Shown: one piece after another, positions 43,972 through 47,647 of the stretch
Position numbering within the stretch: position 1 is the first letter of the stretch
Layout: every line of letters starts with the position of its first letter
Assembly: GCA_018970165.1 (NCBI GenBank)
Contig: JAGWWZ010000011.1
Coordinates: 1 to 47,647 of the forward strand
Direction: 5' to 3'
DNA length: 47,647 bases
DNA from: Planctomycetota bacterium
GTDB lineage: Bacteria; Planctomycetota; Planctomycetia; Pirellulales; Pirellulaceae
Translations under genes and position numbers: made by a program
Notes under the pieces: generated by a model
Told to the model about the DNA's origin: nothing
Database searches by the model: none
Seen by the model: the letters and a program-made list of their open reading frames with translations, nothing else

Positions 43972-44466
43972 TCAACCATCCAGGGAAAAACCACCCTCGC
44001 CATCATCGCTCGCGGTTCCCTCGAACCCATAGGCTCGCGACAAACGCATCGAATCGGAAACTTGAAGCAATTGCCCGGCGACTGCATCGCGCTGAGCGGT
44101 CATTTCTTCAGCGGCTCGTTGCTCCATCACTAGGATTTCTTGAATCCATTGGTCGCATGTGCGCTTTATTTCTTGGCATGCTTTCCGCCTGTCCTGGCTC
44201 GACCAGATTCGCAGTTCTGGATCTTCTCCTTGAAAAGTCACCATGCGCTGCTGCAATGTCATCAGCCGATCCATCAGAACCTGCTTTCTAGCGAGCAAAT
44301 TCAGCAATTCGGAGATATCCTGTTTGTCGATGGCTTCGCTTTGCGTCATCGCCAGTGTTCGCAAGTCAGCCAGCACTGAATGCTTGGCTTCCATCAGTGC
44401 GAATAATTGTTCTGTACGGGCGAAGGGTTGTGCATCGGTCGTCGGATCGGTGATTTCAACAGGCAT
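43972..44466 (-). CDS. FlgN-like flagellar export chaperone (probable)
   Basis: 164 aa, nearly all helical with heptad-like spacing (LFALMEAKHSVLADLRTLAMTQSEAID, ELLNLLARKQVLMDRLMTLQQR). This pattern, including the RKQxLMDxL core, is like the FlgN family, which escorts hook-junction proteins FlgK/FlgL to the export gate. It lies 69 bases upstream of flgB on the same strand, which supports a flagellar role. Family conservation is low, so FliT-like or unrelated helical protein remain possible. Confidence 0.65.
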   Translation of the reverse strand: MPVEITDPTTDAQPFARTEQLFALMEAKHSVLADLRTLAMTQSEAIDKQDISELLNLLARKQVLMDRLMTLQQRMVTFQGEDPELRIWSSQDRRKACQEIKRTCDQWIQEILVMEQRAAEEMTAQRDAVAGQLLQVSDSMRLSRAYGFEGTASDDGEGGFSLDG

Positions 44467-44639
44467 TTTTGATGGTTTCCTTCACCTGGAATTTCAGCGG
44501 ATCCTCATCGTATGGGTGAACGTAGCAATCGGAACCGCGAATCTCCATCGGAGTAGCAAAAACCGGCCTACAAGCCAAGCCCGTCTTCGTTGCACTGAAC
44601 GAGAACGCGCCAGCACTGCCGAGCGGACCCAGGATAAGC

Positions 44640-44645
44640 TACAAT
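44640..44645 (+). promoter_or_regulatory. Candidate -10 element TACAAT
   Basis: AGCTACAAT, 74 bases upstream of the ftsH start in the divergent flgN/ftsH gap. No clear -35. Confidence 0.3.
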
Positions 44646-44719
44646 TCAGATGTTGCAGGAAAAACCAATTGCACGATCCGGGTAGGCTGACAACCGCCCG
44701 ATCTTCGGTCAGTGAGAAA

Positions 44720-46753
44720 ATGAACCAAAAACCGCAAGAACCCAAAGGAACGAGCCAGAACACCCCATCGCCCCGGCGACCCACGAGCGTTTGGTGGATC
44801 CTGCTCATCTTGGCTACCCTATTCGCGTTGCTTTTTATGCGCAACGCACCCCAGGCGTCTCGGATTGACTACAGCTTCTTTCTAGAGCAGTTGGAGGGGA
44901 ACAACATTCGTCGAGTGATCGTCTATCCGGGCTCGGTTGAAGGTACTTTTACCGTTCCACCCGAAGCGCCGATTACCTACGACGCATTCGACAAGCCCAT
45001 TCCACCCAAGACACTTGCCGATGGTACGAGAGAGAAGCTTCTCCGTCGTTTTGAGACTGCGATTCCTGCCGAAGGGGAAGTCAAGCGAGAGCTGTTCGAG
45101 AAACTCGAATCCATTCGCCTCAAGTCAAAAGAGAAAACCGAGGGGGAATCGGCTGCGGAACCATTCGTTTACGATGTGGTATCCAACACGGGTGCCAGCA
45201 CGCTGTACCTAATACTTTCGTTCGCTTCCTTGGGATTGCTGGGATTGGCAATCTATTTGTTCATGCGAAGGAGTCGCGAGAACATGATGGGGGGCGGATT
45301 CCTGAATTCGTTCACTCGTTCGACGGCGAAGAGGTTTGAAGCAAGCGACCAGCATGTGACGTTTGACGATGTGGCCGGACTCGAAGGAGTCAAAGCAGAC
45401 TTGAAAGAGATTGTTGAGTTTTTGAAGGCACCCGAGAAGTTTCAAAAGCTCGGCGGCCGCGTCCCCAAGGGTGTTCTTCTCAATGGTCCCCCAGGCACCG
45501 GAAAAACACTGCTTGCTAGAGCGGTAGCGGGAGAGGCAGGAGTTGCCTTTTACTCGGTCAACGGTAGCGAGTTCATCCAGATGTTCGTGGGGGTGGGTGC
45601 CTCGCGTGTTCGCGATTTGTTCGCAACCGTGAAGGAGCAGGGACGTGGGATCATCTTCATCGACGAAATCGATGCCGTAGGACGGCAGCGCGGTGCCGGG
45701 CTCGGTGGAGGACACGACGAACGAGAACAGACACTCAATCAAATTTTGAGTGAGATGGATGGTTTTGCCCCGAACGAATCCATCATCGTGATGGCAGCCA
45801 CCAATCGTCCGGATGTCTTGGACCCTGCTTTGCTCCGTCCCGGACGTTTCGATCGCCACATCACTGTGGGCCGCCCTACACTCAAGGGCCGCGAAGAGAT
45901 TTTCAAAGTACACGTTCGAGAAGTCCCCTTGGACAACGATGTAGACTTGCACCGTATGGCCGAAGCAACTGTGGGGCTTACCGGTGCCGATATCCGCAAT
46001 ATTGTAAACGAAGCAGCATTATGGGCGGCCAGGCACGACAAAACGCGTGTTTCGATGGAGGATTTTGACTACGCTCGCGACAAGGTCTTGATGGGTGCCA
46101 AGCGTGAGGAAGTCATGCTGCCGGCCGAAAAAGAAAAGACCGCATATCACGAAGCGGGACACACTCTGGCCGCATGGTTCCTGCCTGGAGCCCAACGAGT
46201 TCACAAGGTAACGATCGTTCCGCGGGGCCAATCCCTTGGCTCGACCCAGATCCTCCCTGCGGAAGATCGCATGAACATGTCGGAGGGTGAGATCCACGAT
46301 CAATTGGTCGTGTTGCTCGCAGGTCGAGCCGCCGAACGCATCGTTTACGATGAAACGTCGGTCGGTGCAGAGAACGACCTGGAACGCGCCACTTCGCTCG
46401 CCCGACGAATGATTTCCCATTGGGGCATGAGTGCAAAACTAGGCCCCGTTTCCTACAAGCTTTCCGACAGCGACCCGTTTCTTGGCCGCGAGATTCATCA
46501 GCAGCGACAATTCAGCGAACGAACCCAAGAGATCATCGATGCGGAAATCGGCGACACGCTTCGCGCTGCCGATCGCCGTGCTATTGATACGCTGCATCTT
46601 CGCAGAGAGGAATTGGAGAAACTCAAGGAAGCATTGATGCAACGCGAAGAGTTGGACGAAGCGGAAATCACCGAACTCATCGGTCCGAGCGTACATGAAT
46701 CCAGAAAACACACCTCATCGGGCGAGGCGGGCGAGCCTCTCGTAGCCCGATAA
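44720..46753 (+). CDS. ftsH: FtsH, membrane ATP-dependent zinc metalloprotease
   Basis: 677 aa from the ATG at 44720; the frame is open further upstream but that part shadows the flgN region. Two membrane segments (about 26-43 and about 160-178) flank a periplasmic part. AAA+ core: Walker A GPPGTGKT (Lys262), Walker B FIDEID (Asp315-Glu316), [20 protein letters not shown]. Protease: HEAGH (His477, His481) and Asp553 in [10 protein letters not shown] bind zinc. It degrades membrane and short-lived cytosolic proteins. rsgA starts five bases after its stop. Confidence 0.97.
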   Translation: MNQKPQEPKGTSQNTPSPRRPTSVWWILLILATLFALLFMRNAPQASRIDYSFFLEQLEGNNIRRVIVYPGSVEGTFTVPPEAPITYDAFDKPIPPKTLADGTREKLLRRFETAIPAEGEVKRELFEKLESIRLKSKEKTEGESAAEPFVYDVVSNTGASTLYLILSFASLGLLGLAIYLFMRRSRENMMGGGFLNSFTRSTAKRFEASDQHVTFDDVAGLEGVKADLKEIVEFLKAPEKFQKLGGRVPKGVLLNGPPGTGKTLLARAVAGEAGVAFYSVNGSEFIQMFVGVGASRVRDLFATVKEQGRGIIFIDEIDAVGRQRGAGLGGGHDEREQTLNQILSEMDGFAPNESIIVMAATNRPDVLDPALLRPGRFDRHITVGRPTLKGREEIFKVHVREVPLDNDVDLHRMAEATVGLTGADIRNIVNEAALWAARHDKTRVSMEDFDYARDKVLMGAKREEVMLPAEKEKTAYHEAGHTLAAWFLPGAQRVHKVTIVPRGQSLGSTQILPAEDRMNMSEGEIHDQLVVLLAGRAAERIVYDETSVGAENDLERATSLARRMISHWGMSAKLGPVSYKLSDSDPFLGREIHQQRQFSERTQEIIDAEIGDTLRAADRRAIDTLHLRREELEKLKEALMQREELDEAEITELIGPSVHESRKHTSSGEAGEPLVAR

Positions 46754-46758
46754 CGCTT

Positions 46759-47647
46759 ATGTCCGCCAAGAAGCCCAACAAGCATCGAGTCGAGTTTCGC
46801 AAAGGACACCAAGGCCAACCTCGTCGCGGCGATCTGACTCGCGATTACGGCGAAGCGCGTGAAGAAATCGATACCGTTGGATCGCAACGGGTCAGCGGCA
46901 AAGGAGACTTGACCCGTCGCCGAACCGTCCGTGGAAAATTAGGTGACGGAGACGCGAATCTCCTTCAGAACATCGATCTGGAAACATCGGACGGATCCCT
47001 CAAAGGCACCGTCATTCGCGTTCACGGCTTGGAATCGATCGCAAAGACCGATGACGGTCGAATCCTGAGATGTGCCGTCCGCCGAGTCTTGAAAAGTGTT
47101 TCCACCCAACAACGTCACATCGTCGTCACCGGCGATCGCGTCGAAATCGAACCGCATGGTCAAGACCAAGGTTGGATCCTAAAGGTCGAACCACGACGCT
47201 CAGAACTCAGCCGCACGAGCAAACAGCGGCGCCATGTCATGGCCGCCAATATCGATCAGTTGCTGATAGTCACCAGCGCTGCCGAACCGACTATCAAGCC
47301 GAATTTGATTGACCGAGTTCTCGCAACGGCTGAACAGAATCGGATCGCTGCATCGATCTGTATCAACAAATGCGACTTGATCGATCCCGGCTCATTGCAG
47401 TCACTGATCGGGAACTATGCGCAAATGGGTTACAGCGTCTGGATGGTCAGCGCGGCAACAGGTTGGGGGATCGAACATCTCAAACGAATGACGCAGGGTT
47501 GCGTCAGTGTTGTGATCGGTCAAAGCGGCGTCGGCAAATCCTCAATCTTGAACGCGATATCTCCAGGTTTGAACCAACGGGTCCAAGCGGTGAGCGCTGA
47601 GAATCAAAAAGGGAAACACACGACAACTACATCGGAATGGTTCGACC
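46759..47647 (+). CDS. rsgA: RsgA, ribosome small-subunit-dependent GTPase (3' truncated by window edge)
   Basis: 296 codons are visible; the frame is open at the window end. After a basic N-terminus comes an OB-fold (about 75-145, GTVIRVHGLES...VVTGDRVEIEP), then a circularly permuted GTPase: NKCDL (G4) precedes GQSGVGKSSILNAI (G1), followed by GKHTTTT (G2/switch). This order is diagnostic of RsgA/YjeQ, which matures the 30S subunit. The C-terminal zinc-binding part lies outside the window. The start ATG follows the ftsH stop by five bases. Confidence 0.95.
   Translation, partial: MSAKKPNKHRVEFRKGHQGQPRRGDLTRDYGEAREEIDTVGSQRVSGKGDLTRRRTVRGKLGDGDANLLQNIDLETSDGSLKGTVIRVHGLESIAKTDDGRILRCAVRRVLKSVSTQQRHIVVTGDRVEIEPHGQDQGWILKVEPRRSELSRTSKQRRHVMAANIDQLLIVTSAAEPTIKPNLIDRVLATAEQNRIAASICINKCDLIDPGSLQSLIGNYAQMGYSVWMVSAATGWGIEHLKRMTQGCVSVVIGQSGVGKSSILNAISPGLNQRVQAVSAENQKGKHTTTTSEWFD

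Noticed and set aside
1-47647. tRNA or rRNA genes
   Set aside because: No cloverleaf with a GTTCGAATC-type T-arm or rRNA-like stretch was seen by eye; a tRNAscan/Infernal run would settle this.

Overview
This window looks like chromosomal DNA from a planctomycete, most likely of the Pirellula/Rhodopirellula lineage. The evidence is a cysteine-rich YTV-repeat wall protein, a membrane protein with the N-terminal NPYQPP motif, a small protein opening with the MQFKLRT-type membrane start, secreted proteins of planctomycete type, and a futalosine-route menaquinone cluster. No rRNA, tRNA, CRISPR array, prophage or complete insertion sequence was seen. Coding density is high, and tight stop/start overlaps are frequent.

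Layout. Bases 1-1087 hold the 3' part of miaB. Bases 1676-3340 encode the YTV protein and are closed by a strong intrinsic terminator. Bases 3647-10052 are a flagellar export/switch operon on the + strand: a FliG-like protein, fliH, fliI, fliJ, a MotE-like membrane protein and fliK. It is followed by an FHA-GAF-class III cyclase and a small membrane protein. Bases 12441-13010 are a gene-free island of hairpins, short repeats and a gene fragment. Bases 13126-21034 carry a secreted esterase-like protein, then a coupled run (diheme cytochrome c, ctaA, ctaB, ABC ATPase, MATE transporter), then a Tat-exported beta-propeller protein.

On the minus strand, 21125-21656 holds csrA with a small upstream gene. 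Bases 21942-26958 are a menaquinone operon, in transcription order a UbiE/MenG methyltransferase, a UbiX-like flavin prenyltransferase, a UbiA-like prenyltransferase, mqnE and a secreted protein. Bases 27003-27470 encode a small lipoprotein. Bases 27684-29655 (+) hold a hydrolase and a class IV aminotransferase gene. Then come pgl (-), a large membrane pseudokinase (+), an NPYQPP membrane protein (+), dprA (+), and a thioesterase-crotonase fusion (+).

From 37367 to 40191 (-) lie a degenerate response regulator-GGDEF-EAL protein and a class I amidotransferase-like protein without its cysteine. Bases 40642-44466 hold a second flagellar block on the minus strand (flgN-like, flgB, flgI, flgJ-like rod-binding protein), interrupted by cysE on the + strand. 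The window ends with ftsH and the start of rsgA.

The most unusual points are: (1) a FlK-type thioesterase fused to a crotonase; (2) a FliG-like protein that has lost most torque charges; (3) a repeat island in which two hairpins with unrelated stems share one loop, with what looks like a loop-to-loop recombinant 9 kb away; (4) several signalling or enzyme folds with missing catalytic residues (pseudokinase, degenerate GGDEF/EAL, Cys-less amidotransferase, altered cyclase). All functional calls rest on motif recognition by eye; no database search was possible.
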